Notes: generated by a model from the letters alone, not told the origin. A stretch of 64,000 nt of DNA from Gemmatales bacterium (GCA_026004675.1 BPJP01000001.1:1-64000), one strand, 5' to 3'; counted from the stretch's first letter, positions 28,968 to 38,376 are shown. Translations and numbers: made by a program.

Positions 28968-30389
28968 TTGCATCGCCGAACGCGAATTGTGGCCACTCTG
29001 GGACCGGCGACCGATCGCCCCGGCGTATTGGAAGCGATGCTGGTAGCGGGATTGGATGTAGCCCGCATCAATTTTTCGCACGGGGAAGCAGATGAACATC
29101 TCCGCCGCGTCGCCAGGTTACGGGAATTGTCAGGTGATCGGTCGCGAACCCTCGCCGTCCTGGCCGATTTGCCGGGACCGAAATTGCGTGCTTTGGTTTG
29201 CAAACCGATCGAGCTAGAGCGCGGCCAAGTCGTCGCCGTCGCCTGTTCGAAGCGGGCAAAAGCGCAAATCGACGTGACTGAACCAGAGTTGATTGCTGAG
29301 GTCCGTCCTGGTCAGCGGCTTTTGCTTGACGACGGCAGGCTGGTGCTCCGCGCGGAGAAAGCCGATGGAGATCGCTTGCTCGCGAGGGTCGAAACGGGCG
29401 GAATCCTGTTGCCCAACAAGGGCATCAATGTGCCCGATTCCGCGCTGGCCATTCCCGCTTTGACCGACCGAGATCGACAGGCGCTGGCGGTCGCAGCCCA
29501 GGCGCGGGTCGACTGGGTGGCTCTTTCTTTTGTCCGCAACGCCTCGGCGGCAGACGAGCTGCGACGCGAGCTGGAACGACACAATTTGCGTGTCCCGATC
29601 CTTGCCAAGATCGAAAAACCGGAGGCTTTAGCCAATGCTGCTGGCATTATCGAATCGTTTGACGGCATCATGGTGGCGCGTGGTGATCTCGGTGTCGAAA
29701 TCTCTGTCGAGCGTGTCCCGCAAATCCAAAAGAAGCTGATCCGTCTGGCACGCAGCGCCGGCAAGCCAGTGATCACAGCAACAGACATGCTCGACTCCAT
29801 GCGAACCAACCCCCGACCGACTCGCGCCGAGGCCAGCGACGTGGCCAATGCGATCTATGACGGTACCGATGCCGTGATGCTGTCCGGCGAAACCGCTGTC
29901 GGAGCCTATCCAGTCCAAGCAGTCGCTTATATGGAACGGATTGCCCGGACAGTGGATGTAGACTTGATGGAAGAACCTCGAGAGTTAGAGGCCGTCTCGA
30001 ATCAAGTCGACGACGAGATGGCTTATGCGGCCTGCAAGTTGGCGCGGGAGCTCAAAGCGCATACGATTGTGGCGCCGACCTATTCGGGCCGCACGGCACG
30101 GCTGGTCGCCCGGCAGCGACCGCCTGCAAGCATCATCGCACCAGCAAGCGACGAGGCGGTCGTCAGGCAACTGGCCCTTACCTGGGGCGTGACGCCGGTC
30201 TATTTCGATCCGCTTACCGTCGGTGACGATCGGCTCGAAGCCGCCATGCGGGCAGCTTTTCAAGCCGGTGCTTTGATCCCGGGGCAACTTGCCGTCGTCC
30301 TTGCAGGCCATCCCATCGAAGGGGGACAGCGCGTGCCAACGATCCGCGTCGTCCGGATCGGCGACAACGGGCAGTCCTGGGCACCTTGA
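28968..30389 (+). CDS. pyk: Pyruvate kinase
   Basis: This 473-residue enzyme catalyses phosphoenolpyruvate plus ADP to pyruvate plus ATP. The conserved landmarks are [43 protein letters not shown] (catalytic Lys/Glu), [13 protein letters not shown] and [22 protein letters not shown]-terminal allosteric-type domain ([16 protein letters not shown]) is present. The start is an unusual TTG at 28968, placed by AAGGAGG six bases upstream and by the fit to the family N-terminus; the frame has an ATG much further upstream but no fit to the family there. It overlaps an operon with hisF (10-base gap) and pilT. Confidence 0.93.
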   Translation: MHRRTRIVATLGPATDRPGVLEAMLVAGLDVARINFSHGEADEHLRRVARLRELSGDRSRTLAVLADLPGPKLRALVCKPIELERGQVVAVACSKRAKAQIDVTEPELIAEVRPGQRLLLDDGRLVLRAEKADGDRLLARVETGGILLPNKGINVPDSALAIPALTDRDRQALAVAAQARVDWVALSFVRNASAADELRRELERHNLRVPILAKIEKPEALANAAGIIESFDGIMVARGDLGVEISVERVPQIQKKLIRLARSAGKPVITATDMLDSMRTNPRPTRAEASDVANAIYDGTDAVMLSGETAVGAYPVQAVAYMERIARTVDVDLMEEPRELEAVSNQVDDEMAYAACKLARELKAHTIVAPTYSGRTARLVARQRPPASIIAPASDEAVVRQLALTWGVTPVYFDPLTVGDDRLEAAMRAAFQAGALIPGQLAVVLAGHPIEGGQRVPTIRVVRIGDNGQSWAP

Positions 30390-30399
30390 CCGAACTATT

Positions 30400-31170
30400 A
30401 TGTTGACCAAACGCATCATTCCTTGTTTGGACGTCAAAGCAGGCCGAGTCGTCAAAGGGGTCAACTTCGTCAATTTGCGCGATGCCGGCGACCCGGTCGA
30501 AGTTGCCAAGCGCTACGAAGAAGATGGCGCCGACGAACTGGTTTTCCTGGACATCACCGCCAGCCACGAGGGACGACAAATCATGCTCGAGGTCGTTCGC
30601 CGGGTTTCCGAGGAGATCTTCATGCCGTTTACTGTGGGCGGAGGCATCCGCACGCTTGAAGATGCCACACGGTTGATCCAAGCCGGCGCGGAGAAAGTCA
30701 GCATCAACTCGGCTGCGGTCAAGACCCCGGAACTGATCACTCGAGTTGCGGAAAAGTTCGGCCGCTGTGCCACTGTGGTCAACATCGATCCGCGCCGCGT
30801 CCAGCGTGACGGCAAGGAGATCTGGGAAGTCCATATCAACGGTGGACGTGTCCCAACCGGGCTGGAAGCCGTCGCGTGGGCCAGACAAGTCGAGCAATTA
30901 GGAGCTGGAGAAATCGTGCTTACCTCGATGGACGCCGATGGCACCAAGACTGGCTACGACCTGCCAATGACTCGTGCAGTTTCGGAAGCCGTCCACATTC
31001 CCGTTGTCGCCAGTGGCGGTGCTGGTTCTCCCGAACATCTGTACGACGCCTTGACAACTGGCAAAGCGGATGCTGCCCTTGCTGCCAGTATTTTCCATTA
31101 CAATGAATATGGTATCCGCGCGACGAAATCGTACTTGTTTCAGCGCGGCGTGCCGGTACGATTGACGTAA
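30400..31170 (+). CDS. hisF: Imidazole glycerol phosphate synthase subunit HisF
   Basis: This 256-residue cyclase subunit works with HisH to make imidazole glycerol phosphate and AICAR. It is a half-barrel duplicate fold with the two catalytic Asp: CLDV (Asp11) and [13 protein letters not shown] (about 130). The phosphate-binding ends read VGGGIRT and [10 protein letters not shown]. The length fits the family. It starts 10 bases after pyk, and pilT begins 34 bases later. No other his gene is in the window. Confidence 0.95.
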   Translation: MLTKRIIPCLDVKAGRVVKGVNFVNLRDAGDPVEVAKRYEEDGADELVFLDITASHEGRQIMLEVVRRVSEEIFMPFTVGGGIRTLEDATRLIQAGAEKVSINSAAVKTPELITRVAEKFGRCATVVNIDPRRVQRDGKEIWEVHINGGRVPTGLEAVAWARQVEQLGAGEIVLTSMDADGTKTGYDLPMTRAVSEAVHIPVVASGGAGSPEHLYDALTTGKADAALAASIFHYNEYGIRATKSYLFQRGVPVRLT

Positions 31171-31204
31171 CGAACGGCCGAGCCTTTCTGGTTGGGAGTA
31201 ACTG

Positions 31205-32356
31205 ATGAGCGAAGCACCAAAACCTCAGCAGGTTCCTGCTACACCGCAGCGACCGCCGCTCCGTGAACCCGAGGTCAACAAACTCTTTCGCATGGTGATG
31301 AAGCATCAAGGCTCCGACTTGCACCTGAAAGTCGGCCAGCCTCCTATGATGCGCCTCAACAATCGCATCCGCCGAACGGAAGCGAAACCGCTCACCCAGG
31401 AAGACATGGAAAAACTGCTCCTGCCCACCTTGAAAGAAGACCAGCTGAAAACCCTTAAAGAAACCGGCGGTGTGGATTATTCATATGTCGTCGGTCAGGA
31501 AGAAGCTCGCTTCCGCGTCAACCTTTTCTACCAGCGGGGCAAACTCAGCCTGGTGGCCCGACGCGTCACTAGCGACATTCCTACCTTTGAGAGCCTGCAT
31601 CTGCCGCCAACGATCGAAAAACTCTGTCATTTCGATCAGGGACTCATTATTCTTGCGGGCGTTACAGGCAGCGGCAAAAGCACTACCATCGCCGCCATGC
31701 TCGAATACATCAATGCTCGCGAGTCGTATCATATTCTGACCCTCGAAGACCCGATCGAATATACTTTCACCGACCGCAAATCGATCATCAATCAGCGCGA
31801 AATCGGCCTCGACGTCTCCGATTGGCATACCGCCTTGAAACACGCTGTCCGCCAAGACCCGGACATCATTCTCGTGGGCGAATTGCGCGACCGCGATACG
31901 TTCGAAGCCGGTATCCACGCCGCCGAAACCGGCCACCTGGTGTTTGGTACGATCCACGCCTCCACAGCGCCCAGTACGATCGGTCGTATCCTCGACCTCT
32001 TCCCCGCTGACATGCACAGTGCTTTACGGCAGGCATTGGCTTTCAACCTCAAAGCGATCATTTGCCAGAAACTGCTCCCCAGTATCAAGCCCGGCGTCGG
32101 CCGTGTTCCAACCAACGAAATCATGATCGTCAATCCCACGATTCGGGAACTCATTATCAAAGGAGAAGACAAAAAGCTGGCCGACGCCATCCGCATCGGT
32201 TTCCAAGAAGGTATGCTGGACTTTACCGAAAGCCTGACCCAGTTGGTGCTTCGCGGCGATGTCGACAAGTCGGTCGCCTTGGAGGTTGCCCCCAACCCCG
32301 ACGCTTTGAAAATGGCCATCAAAGGAATCAAAGTCGCGCAGCCTGGCATCCTGTAG
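31205..32356 (+). CDS. pilT: Type IV pilus retraction ATPase PilT
   Basis: This 383-residue secretion ATPase is of the PilT/PilU family. The N-terminal PAS-like domain begins after a proline-rich leader. Walker A is GVTGSGKST, the Asp box region is LTLEDPIEYTF, Walker B is ILVGELRD, and the His box is FGTIHAST. A C-terminal TIM-like helical domain closes the chain. PilT hexamers depolymerise type IV pili and drive twitching. No other pilus gene is adjacent; pilT often stands apart from the pil operon. The ATG at 31205 follows GGGAG. Confidence 0.94.
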   Translation: MSEAPKPQQVPATPQRPPLREPEVNKLFRMVMKHQGSDLHLKVGQPPMMRLNNRIRRTEAKPLTQEDMEKLLLPTLKEDQLKTLKETGGVDYSYVVGQEEARFRVNLFYQRGKLSLVARRVTSDIPTFESLHLPPTIEKLCHFDQGLIILAGVTGSGKSTTIAAMLEYINARESYHILTLEDPIEYTFTDRKSIINQREIGLDVSDWHTALKHAVRQDPDIILVGELRDRDTFEAGIHAAETGHLVFGTIHASTAPSTIGRILDLFPADMHSALRQALAFNLKAIICQKLLPSIKPGVGRVPTNEIMIVNPTIRELIIKGEDKKLADAIRIGFQEGMLDFTESLTQLVLRGDVDKSVALEVAPNPDALKMAIKGIKVAQPGIL

Positions 32357-32540
32357 CATCGACGGCCTTCACCTCGCCACGTCGCAGGATCGGTTCTTTC
32401 GGGCTCGACAACACGGGGACCACTATGAATGCTGATCCATACGGCATGCCAGCACTTGCTGTCTATCCGGTAATTTCGATCTCCATTGTGCGGCGGCGCG
32501 GTTATCATGAAGGAACCGGTCTCTTCTCAGGTGGATGCTT

Positions 32541-33746
32541 ATGCCTTTGGCCGACGACACCGTTGCCGAGCAAACCAACCAGGCGATGGTCGATCGCATG
32601 ATCGCGGAAGGCGCATTGTACAGCGATGCCGTCATCAAGGCGTTTCGCGCCACGCCTCGTCACCGCTTCATCGACCGCATCTTTCAGTTCGATCGGCAAA
32701 AAGGACAATGGCAGGAGCGTATTGCCGACACGACCAGCCTCCAATGGCTGTCGTTGGTCTATTCCGATCGGGCATTGACGACGGCAATCGGCGGCAACAC
32801 GAGCGACGCGCTGCCCGTCAGCTCGTCGAGCCAGCCGTCGCTTATGGGCCAGATGTTGCAGGACATGAGGTTGAGTCCCGGCCACCGCGTCCTGGAGATC
32901 GGCGCCGGCACCGGCTACAACGCCGCCTTGTTGGCTCACATTGTCGCACCGGGTGAAGTGATCTCCATCGATGTCGATCCCGACGTGTTGTCTCGAGCCT
33001 GGGCCAATCTTCGGGCGTTTCCTGAACGACGTATTCGACTTCATCCCGCCGACGGCCGAGCCGGATTTCCCGCCGAGGCACCTTTCGATTGCATTATCGT
33101 CACAGCGGCAACGAACGATTTGGAACCTGCCTGGTTGCAGCAGGTCAAGGATGGCGGCGTCCTCCTCGTGCCCTTGGTCATTTCTCCAGGCTTGGAATAC
33201 ATCGTGTGCGGCCGGGTCGAAGGAGGCATTTTCCATGGCCGCATCACACGGGCCGCCTACTTCATGCCGTTGCGCGGGGCAGGGGAGGGGAGGCGGCGCG
33301 ACGATTCCACCACCTTCGCCAGACAATGCCAACAAACGACAACCGCACCGTGGGCCAATTGGTTCCAACGCCGCATCACTCGGCTTGGTTGGCTAGGTTT
33401 CATCCAATCGCTGGCTTTGTTCTCCTGGCTTCATGGCTGCAACATTTATTACGATGCTCAGGAGGAAGGCGTGGGCGAGTACATCATCGAGGACAGCCCA
33501 TCCGGCGAATGGTGTCGCTTCTCCAAGGAAAAGTGGCAAACATCAGGGCAGGGGGGAGCCGCTCTGGCACAACGCCTGTGGCGTGCTTTCCTCGATGTCG
33601 GTGGACCCTGGCCGACTGAATACGACATCCAAGCGGCGCCGAAACTTCCTCTTCCCACTGAAGCGAATGTGTTTTTCCAGTGCGGACCACGCTGCCATAG
33701 GACTTGGCGTATCCGCGACCAGCGAAACCGGCCAGGCTGGTTGTGA
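32541..33746 (+). CDS. Protein-L-isoaspartate O-methyltransferase with C-terminal extension
   Basis: The first 220 residues are a PIMT-type SAM methyltransferase. RHRFIDRIF, DTTSLQW, SSSSQPSLMGQML, the SAM site LEIGAGTGYNAALLA, acidic DVDPDVL and the late VPL element match the Pcm family. Unlike standard Pcm (about 210 residues), a further 180 residues follow, with an aromatic-rich segment (GWLGFIQSLALFSWLHGCNI) and a Trp-rich end. Two in-frame ATG codons exist; 32541 has better spacing from AGGTGG than 32535. The extension has no family that I recognise. The role, repair of isoaspartate damage, is inferred for the N-terminal part only. Confidence 0.8.
   Translation: MPLADDTVAEQTNQAMVDRMIAEGALYSDAVIKAFRATPRHRFIDRIFQFDRQKGQWQERIADTTSLQWLSLVYSDRALTTAIGGNTSDALPVSSSSQPSLMGQMLQDMRLSPGHRVLEIGAGTGYNAALLAHIVAPGEVISIDVDPDVLSRAWANLRAFPERRIRLHPADGRAGFPAEAPFDCIIVTAATNDLEPAWLQQVKDGGVLLVPLVISPGLEYIVCGRVEGGIFHGRITRAAYFMPLRGAGEGRRRDDSTTFARQCQQTTTAPWANWFQRRITRLGWLGFIQSLALFSWLHGCNIYYDAQEEGVGEYIIEDSPSGEWCRFSKEKWQTSGQGGAALAQRLWRAFLDVGGPWPTEYDIQAAPKLPLPTEANVFFQCGPRCHRTWRIRDQRNRPGWL
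33544..33554. repeat. Dispersed 11-mer, copy inside the isoaspartate methyltransferase gene
   Basis: Exact copy of CAGGGCAGGGG. It is the only one of the eight exact copies well inside a coding region in this window (33541-33560). See the finding on the dispersed motif. Confidence 0.6.
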
Positions 33747-34016
33747 GAATCCTGCCAGGCTTTCGGGCGGTGCACTCGCAAATGTGCCGAACCGGCTCCT
33801 TACGATTCGCATCGCCGGACCAATCGGCAACGGCCATCTGCCTGACCATACCGGAATAAACCTACCTCACTTTCCATTTTTCTCAGAAATCGCAAGCAGT
33901 TTTTCTTCACTCGTCTCGCCAGTTTGCGCATAGTTGTGAGAAGTCACATCGAATCCGCTGCCGCCCGGAGAGGCGACCGGGACGGACGGGATCAACAGTC
34001 AACGGAAGGAGAAGGC

Positions 34017-34832
34017 ATGTTCTGGCGCACGTCGATTGTTCTCTTGGCGGGGCTTGTCCTGACCGCCAGCGTTGCACCGCTTCGCGGCGACGACGCAACC
34101 TGTACGATTTCCTGTGTGGAGTGGGTACCGGAAAAGTACAAATGCAAACGGACCGTCTATAAGACGGTGTACAAGAAGGAAAAGTATACCGCCTACCGCT
34201 GCGAGTTTGTCCCTGAAACACGCACTTGCACGCACACCACCTACAAACTGGTCAAGGAAATGCGGACCGTCACGCGCAACGTATGCTGCTACGTTCCGGT
34301 TTGCGAAGAACGGACGATCATGCAGCCTTGCGTCACTTGCAAGCCGGTCACCGTCATGGTCAAGAAGTGGGTCGACAAGGGCCACTACGAATGTCGGCTG
34401 GTCGAGTGCCGCAAGACGCTCATCGAGCGACTGGTGAAATGGTGCCGCGACCGCAAGAGCTGCTGCCCCGAACCCGATTGCCCCAAATACAAGGTGAAAA
34501 AGGTTTGGGTGCCGTGCAAAGTTTGCGTCTGCGTTCCAAAAACCTGCTGGAAGCGGGTTTGCGAATACCGTCCCGTCAAGGTCAAGGTGACGACCTGCAA
34601 GAAGGTGATGAAACAAGAGCAGGTCCAGGTCTGCTGCTACAAATGCGTGCCGGTCGAGGAGACCCATACCTACAAAGTGATGTGCCTGAAGAAGGTTCCG
34701 TATGAAGCGGAACGCACGGTTGCGGTCTGCGTCCCCCACGAGGAAGAAGTGGAGATGACCCGCCTGGTGCCGCGCTGCGTGCAGAAGAAGGTTCCTTGCT
34801 GCACACCGTGCTGCAAGCCCTGCTGCCATTGA
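34017..34832 (+). CDS. Cysteine-rich YTV-like planctomycete envelope protein
   Basis: This 271-residue secreted protein has a signal peptide (MFWRTSIVLLAGLVLTASVAP). After it comes a basic, cysteine-rich region in which Cys, Val, Lys, Arg and Tyr dominate. Repeated short patterns such as VCVCVPKTCWKR, VKVKVTTCKK, YKCKRTVYKTVYKKEKY and the CC doublets near the end (CCTPCCKPCCH) resemble the YTV-repeat proteins reported from planctomycete cell walls. Such proteins are probably crosslinked by disulfides. A strong GGAAGGAGAAGG site precedes the ATG at 34017. A clear intrinsic terminator follows at 34860. The family call is by composition and pattern, not alignment. Confidence 0.8.
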   Translation: MFWRTSIVLLAGLVLTASVAPLRGDDATCTISCVEWVPEKYKCKRTVYKTVYKKEKYTAYRCEFVPETRTCTHTTYKLVKEMRTVTRNVCCYVPVCEERTIMQPCVTCKPVTVMVKKWVDKGHYECRLVECRKTLIERLVKWCRDRKSCCPEPDCPKYKVKKVWVPCKVCVCVPKTCWKRVCEYRPVKVKVTTCKKVMKQEQVQVCCYKCVPVEETHTYKVMCLKKVPYEAERTVAVCVPHEEEVEMTRLVPRCVQKKVPCCTPCCKPCCH

Positions 34833-34859
34833 GATTTCAGGGACGCTCATCCTCCTTAC

Positions 34860-34896
34860 GGCTCCGTTGTGCTTCGGTGCAGCGGAGTCTTTTTTT
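34860..34896 (+). terminator. Rho-independent terminator after the cysteine-rich gene
   Basis: A stem GGCTCCGTTGTGC pairs with GTGCAGCGGAGTC (with G-U pairs) around a TTCG loop. It is followed directly by a run of seven T. It starts 28 bases after the stop codon. This is the clearest intrinsic terminator in the window. Confidence 0.9.
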
Positions 34897-34962
34897 ACGG
34901 GGTAATTGGCAAATTTGCCGCCCCCACCTTTTCCCATCGAAAACCTCGCGACGCGCCGCAAT

Positions 34963-35084
34963 CACCGTTTGGTGACGGTGCCTTCCCATCTAAACCACCG
35001 TTAGTTGACGGTTGATTAGGCAGCGCTAAATATTCGTTCCCGGCTCCGTCCCGTCTCCTCCAAAACGCCGTCGGTTGACGGTTG
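34963..35084 (+). repeat. Three imperfect palindromic repeats, ACCGT-N6-ACGGT type
   Basis: Copies lie at 34963-34980 (CACCGTTTGGTGACGGTG), 34996-35014 (CACCGTTAGTTGACGGTTG) and 35066-35084 (CGCCGTCGGTTGACGGTTG). Each is a short inverted repeat, CCGT and ACGG around a conserved centre. They are 33 and 70 bases apart. They may be protein-binding sites in front of the glycosyltransferase gene at 35418, or small hairpins. Confidence 0.7.
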
Positions 35085-35417
35085 CTCTCTGATAGTATTC
35101 ATATATTCACATTCGGACTCCACCAGAACCCGTCCTGACCTTAGTTCTGACTGCAAGTGGCACCCCAGAAAGAAGATAGGGAACAAGGAGGTTCTTGCGG
35201 TCATTGATGAGAACAACGGGGAATGAATAGATTGAGGCGAACTCAGCATGGGATCGGCAGGATCCTCAAGGGATAAGGAGGACGGCACGTCCACGAGAAC
35301 GCACAGCCTCACGGTTGGGCGCTTATCGTCGCCTTGTTCCGATTGGAATACGCCGGTAAATTTCAACTTGGCGCGGCTGAGGGCGTCCGCCCGTTTGCAG
35401 CACATGGATGTGAGCTT

Positions 35418-36737
35418 ATGAGTCAACTCCTATCGATCGGCCAGCGTTTTGAGAAGGAGGACCGCTGGCTCATTTTTGCCGTCACCTTCGTCTTTGCCGT
35501 TCTCGGTCTGCAATATGGATTCAAGGCCAGCGAGGACCGGTCGGCGATCGTTCGCTGGAGAGTTCCGCTGCAAGAAATAGGGCAGGGGGTCAATATTTAT
35601 GAACGGCATCTGCATCCGAACACGCCCACAATGGCTTTGCTGCTACGTCCGTTGGCTTTGATGCCGGCTCTGCCGTCGGCTTTGATCTGGTTTTCGGCGA
35701 AAGCCGTCTTCGCCATTCTTGCCATCTATTGGACGTTCCAAATGATCGAAGGTGCCGGTGACCATTTCCCGTGCTGGGCCAGGCTCTTGGCGATTGCGCT
35801 CAGTATTCGGCCGATCGCTGGTGATTTGTCGCACGGCAACGTCAATCTGCTGATTCTTTTCCTCGTTGTGGGCGGGCTGTATGCCTTCACGTTGAAGAGG
35901 GATTTCATTGCCGGTCTCCTTCTCGCCCTGGCGATCGCCTGCAAAGTAACCCCTGCATTATTCATTCCCTATTTCGTGTGGAAGCGTTGTTGGAAGGTTC
36001 TCGCAGGCTGTGCAGTCGGCCTGCTGGTTTTTGTCGTCGCGTTTCCCGCGATCGTTTGCGGTTGGGATTTCGGCATGGAACTTCTGCTGAGTTGGTTTCG
36101 CCAGATGGCCGAGCCGTATCTGCTCGAAGGCAGGGTTTTCTATAGCGAACACAACAACCAGTCGTTGCCTGGATTACTGGTTCGTTTGCTGACACATAGT
36201 CCGTCCTTCTCGAAGTACATAGGATCCGAGTATCGGCCGCTGGAATACCACAACGTTTTGTCTCTCGAGCCGACGATGGTGGGCTGGATCAGCAAAGCAT
36301 TCATGGCCATCTTTGCCGGTTTGGTGATCTGGGTTTGCCGAACTCCGAACGAACCGCGTCGTCATTGCTCTTGGGTTGCCGAGTTCAGCCTGGTGGTGCT
36401 CGGCATGCTCCTTTTCAGCGAGCGGACCTGGAAGCATCACTGTGTTACTTTGCTCTTGCCTTTCTCAGTTCTGGCCCATGGGCTTTGTCACTACTGGTTC
36501 GACCGCAACTTGCGCCGGTTGTTGCTAGGCTGTCTCATTCTGTCCACCGCCTTGATCGCGTCGACGAGCACGTCTTTGATGGGACATGCAGTTGGCAAGT
36601 TGAGCCAGGTTTACGGTGCTTACGTATGGGCATTTGTCGTCTTGATCGCGGGGCTTTACGTGTTGCTAAAAGCAGGGCAGGGCAGGGGGCATGTCGCCGT
36701 CGGATTGATGCAAGAGACTAACGAAGCTCCTCGTTGA
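35418..36737 (+). CDS. GT87-like (DUF2029) polytopic membrane glycosyltransferase
   Basis: This 439-residue protein has about ten hydrophobic segments. The early loop reads GQGVNIYERHLHPNTPTMALL, and HGNVNLLILFLVVGGLYAF with IACKVTPALF follows. These match the DUF2029/GT87 family, polyprenyl-phosphate mannosyltransferases of the GT-C superfamily. The HxNxxLL element in the fourth segment is typical. A late ERTWKHHCVTLLLPF segment is also family-like. The start at the ATG at 35418 is preferred over an upstream frame start at 35334, as MSQLL opens the first amphipathic segment. The last codons overlap one copy of the dispersed CAGGG motif. Confidence 0.85.
   Translation: MSQLLSIGQRFEKEDRWLIFAVTFVFAVLGLQYGFKASEDRSAIVRWRVPLQEIGQGVNIYERHLHPNTPTMALLLRPLALMPALPSALIWFSAKAVFAILAIYWTFQMIEGAGDHFPCWARLLAIALSIRPIAGDLSHGNVNLLILFLVVGGLYAFTLKRDFIAGLLLALAIACKVTPALFIPYFVWKRCWKVLAGCAVGLLVFVVAFPAIVCGWDFGMELLLSWFRQMAEPYLLEGRVFYSEHNNQSLPGLLVRLLTHSPSFSKYIGSEYRPLEYHNVLSLEPTMVGWISKAFMAIFAGLVIWVCRTPNEPRRHCSWVAEFSLVVLGMLLFSERTWKHHCVTLLLPFSVLAHGLCHYWFDRNLRRLLLGCLILSTALIASTSTSLMGHAVGKLSQVYGAYVWAFVVLIAGLYVLLKAGQGRGHVAVGLMQETNEAPR
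36673..36688. repeat. Dispersed CAGGG motif, extended copy
   Basis: CAGGGCAGGGCAGGGG, with the exact 11-mer at 36678-36688, in the last 22 codons of the GT87 gene, 49 bases before its stop. Confidence 0.65.
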
Positions 36738-36901
36738 TGATCCCCTGTGCGAATGGCAGCGCTCTGTTGTAATGAGGCTTTTGGGCATCATTTTGCCAAC
36801 CCGGTTGATCCCGGAATTCTTGTTCGAGTAAACGTAAACTGAAGCCAATAGCTCAAAACGCCGATGGATGATTTGTCCGCCTGGTTTCGAGGGAGGCAAT
36901 C

Positions 36902-37249
36902 ATGTACCGGCGTTGGATTTGTGTTTTCGTGTTGCTTGTCGGCAGCGGAAGCTTTATCTCTTTGGCGCAGCCTGCCCGGATCGCGAATTTCGACTCCCGC
37001 CCTCTTCCTGCCTCGTCTCCGAATCATCCCGAATATCGCCATTTTCGCATTGTCGAGCCGCATTGGTTTGAAACCGAATCAGCGCTGCAGGTAACCACCG
37101 TCGAACAACAGCCTGCCGTCGCTGAAGCGCCGCCTCGCACCGATGATCATGCCGGCGTAACCGCGTTGTGGCTCATCCTCCTGGCTGGTCTCTGTCAGGG
37201 AGCCGCCTTCTTTGCCGGACGGTTGCAGCGCCACTCCGTTCGTTCCTAA
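36902..37249 (+). CDS. Small exported or membrane hypothetical protein
   Basis: This 115-residue protein starts with a signal peptide or signal anchor (MYRRWICVFVLLVGSGSFIS) and ends in a second hydrophobic helix (ALWLILLAGLCQGAAFFAG) followed by basic residues. The region between is polar (FDSRPLPASSPNHPEYRHF). The ATG at 36902 is preceded by GGGAGG. I recognise no family. The layout, two helices with a short loop in between, would fit a small membrane protein. Confidence 0.6.
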   Translation: MYRRWICVFVLLVGSGSFISLAQPARIANFDSRPLPASSPNHPEYRHFRIVEPHWFETESALQVTTVEQQPAVAEAPPRTDDHAGVTALWLILLAGLCQGAAFFAGRLQRHSVRS

Positions 37250-37418
37250 CCAACAAACAAGGGGCGCTTCAATTGCACTCCTGCTGTCTTCCGCGTTCCC
37301 AGAGAAGTGCGGCTTCAATAAATTGCTCGGAATCTGGCTGGCGACTTGACACTTTGCTGGTGTCGTGTTACGCCAATGCTGAAAGTCCGCACCAAGAAAA
37401 CCAGAGGAGACACCATTG

Positions 37419-38285
37419 ATGAATGCATGGTACGACAGGACGCTAAGCCGACGTGAAATGCTGGCAGCGAGTTCGGCGGCGCTTTTTAGCCTGACAAACT
37501 CTTTACGCACTTGGGCGGCGGACGACTATGGCGGTTTCACCGTCGGAGTGCAGAGCTATTGCTTTCGCAATTTCGACCTCGAGCCGGCGTTGAAGCGCAC
37601 CAAAGACCTTGGCTTGCGCTATATCGAGTTCTCTCGAATTCACGCTCCGCCCCAGAGCAGCCCCAAGCAGATCAAGGCGATATTAAATCTATGCAAAGAG
37701 TACGATATCAAGCCGGTAGCGTCTGGCGTGCAACGTTTCACCAAGAACCACGACGCCAACAAACGCATCTACGAGTTCGGCAAAGCACTCGGCGTTCAGG
37801 CTTTTAGCGCCGACCCCGATCCGGACAGCTTCGATAGTCTCGATAAGCTGTGCGACGAATACAAGATCGCCGTCGCCATCCACCCTCACGGACCAAGCGG
37901 CGGCAAACGACTGCATCGCTGGTATTCCGCCGAGGTCATTCTCGCCGCGGTCAAAGACCATCACCCGCTGATCGGCAGTTGCCTTGACACCGGCCACCTC
38001 ATTCGTGCCGCCCAACTCGGCAAGAAGCTCGACCCCGCCCAGCAGGTGCGCGTCATGGGCAAACGCAACTTCGGCATGCACCTCAAGGATCACGACAACC
38101 AAAAACGTCGAGACGTGATCTATGGTCAAGGCGCACTGAACGTCCTGGAAGTCCTCAAGGCATTGCGCGACGTCGAATTCAAGGGCTTTATCAGCGTGGA
38201 ATACGAAGCCAATCCCGCCAACCCATCGCCGGACATGAAGCAATGTCTCGAAGTGTTGCGCGATGCGGTGAAAAAGTTGGGCTAG
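37419..38285 (+). CDS. Secreted sugar phosphate isomerase/epimerase-like TIM barrel, copy 1
   Basis: This 288-residue protein has a Tat-like leader (TLSRREMLAASSAALFSL) and a TIM barrel of the xylose isomerase-like family. The barrel shows VGVQSYCFRNFDLEPALKRT, YIEFSRIHAPPQ, KPVASGVQRFTKN, IAVAIHPHGP (metal-binding region), IGSCLDTGHLIRAAQLG (Asp and His), FGMHLKDHDNQ and ISVEYEANPANP (terminal Glu). Family enzymes act on sugars or inositol; the substrate is unknown. A TTG at 37416 directly precedes the ATG. It differs from copy 2 by only a few residues, mainly near residues 55-100 (SRIHAPP, ILNLC and VASG against YQKHAPP, LLNLC and VAFG). Confidence 0.88.
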   Translation: MNAWYDRTLSRREMLAASSAALFSLTNSLRTWAADDYGGFTVGVQSYCFRNFDLEPALKRTKDLGLRYIEFSRIHAPPQSSPKQIKAILNLCKEYDIKPVASGVQRFTKNHDANKRIYEFGKALGVQAFSADPDPDSFDSLDKLCDEYKIAVAIHPHGPSGGKRLHRWYSAEVILAAVKDHHPLIGSCLDTGHLIRAAQLGKKLDPAQQVRVMGKRNFGMHLKDHDNQKRRDVIYGQGALNVLEVLKALRDVEFKGFISVEYEANPANPSPDMKQCLEVLRDAVKKLG

Positions 38286-38342
38286 TCGAGCCGAGGCATT
38301 TTTGGACAGCCTGTCGAGATTCTTCGCGAAGCGCGTTGACGG

Positions 38343-38353
38343 CAGGGCAGGGG
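38343..38353. repeat. Dispersed CAGGG motif in duplication copy 1
   Basis: Exact CAGGGCAGGGG, 58 bases after the epimerase stop. The same copy recurs at 39566-39576 because it lies within the tandem duplication. Confidence 0.65.
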
Positions 38354-38376
38354 AGAGGCGCTCATCCAAGACGCAC

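Larger units (their letters stand above)
34833..35417. other. 585-base intergenic region with terminator and palindromic repeats
   Basis: The largest gap between called genes. It holds the terminator at 34860-34896 and three palindromic repeats at 34963-35084. From 35090 to 35417 there is a stretch with AAGGAGG-like sites but no supportable gene. A minus-strand frame at 35016-35426 is open but shows no family-like features. Confidence 0.55.
37297..38371 (+). repeat. Tandem duplication, copy 1 (1,075 bp)
   Basis: The stretch 37297-38371 recurs at 38520-39594 with a constant offset of 1,223 bases and no indels. It covers about 120 bases upstream of the gene, the whole epimerase gene and about 86 bases beyond its stop. 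Only scattered substitutions separate the two copies, so the duplication is recent or kept alike by conversion. Confidence 0.95.

Noticed and set aside
35016-35426. Minus-strand 136-codon frame
   Set aside because: It covers the palindromic repeats and the GT87 start; there is no family-like pattern and the composition is unlike neighbours.
37348-37370. TTGACA upstream of the epimerase copy 1, possible -35
   Set aside because: No acceptable -10 at 16-18 bases (TACGCC); the same sequence recurs in copy 2, so it is only repeat content.
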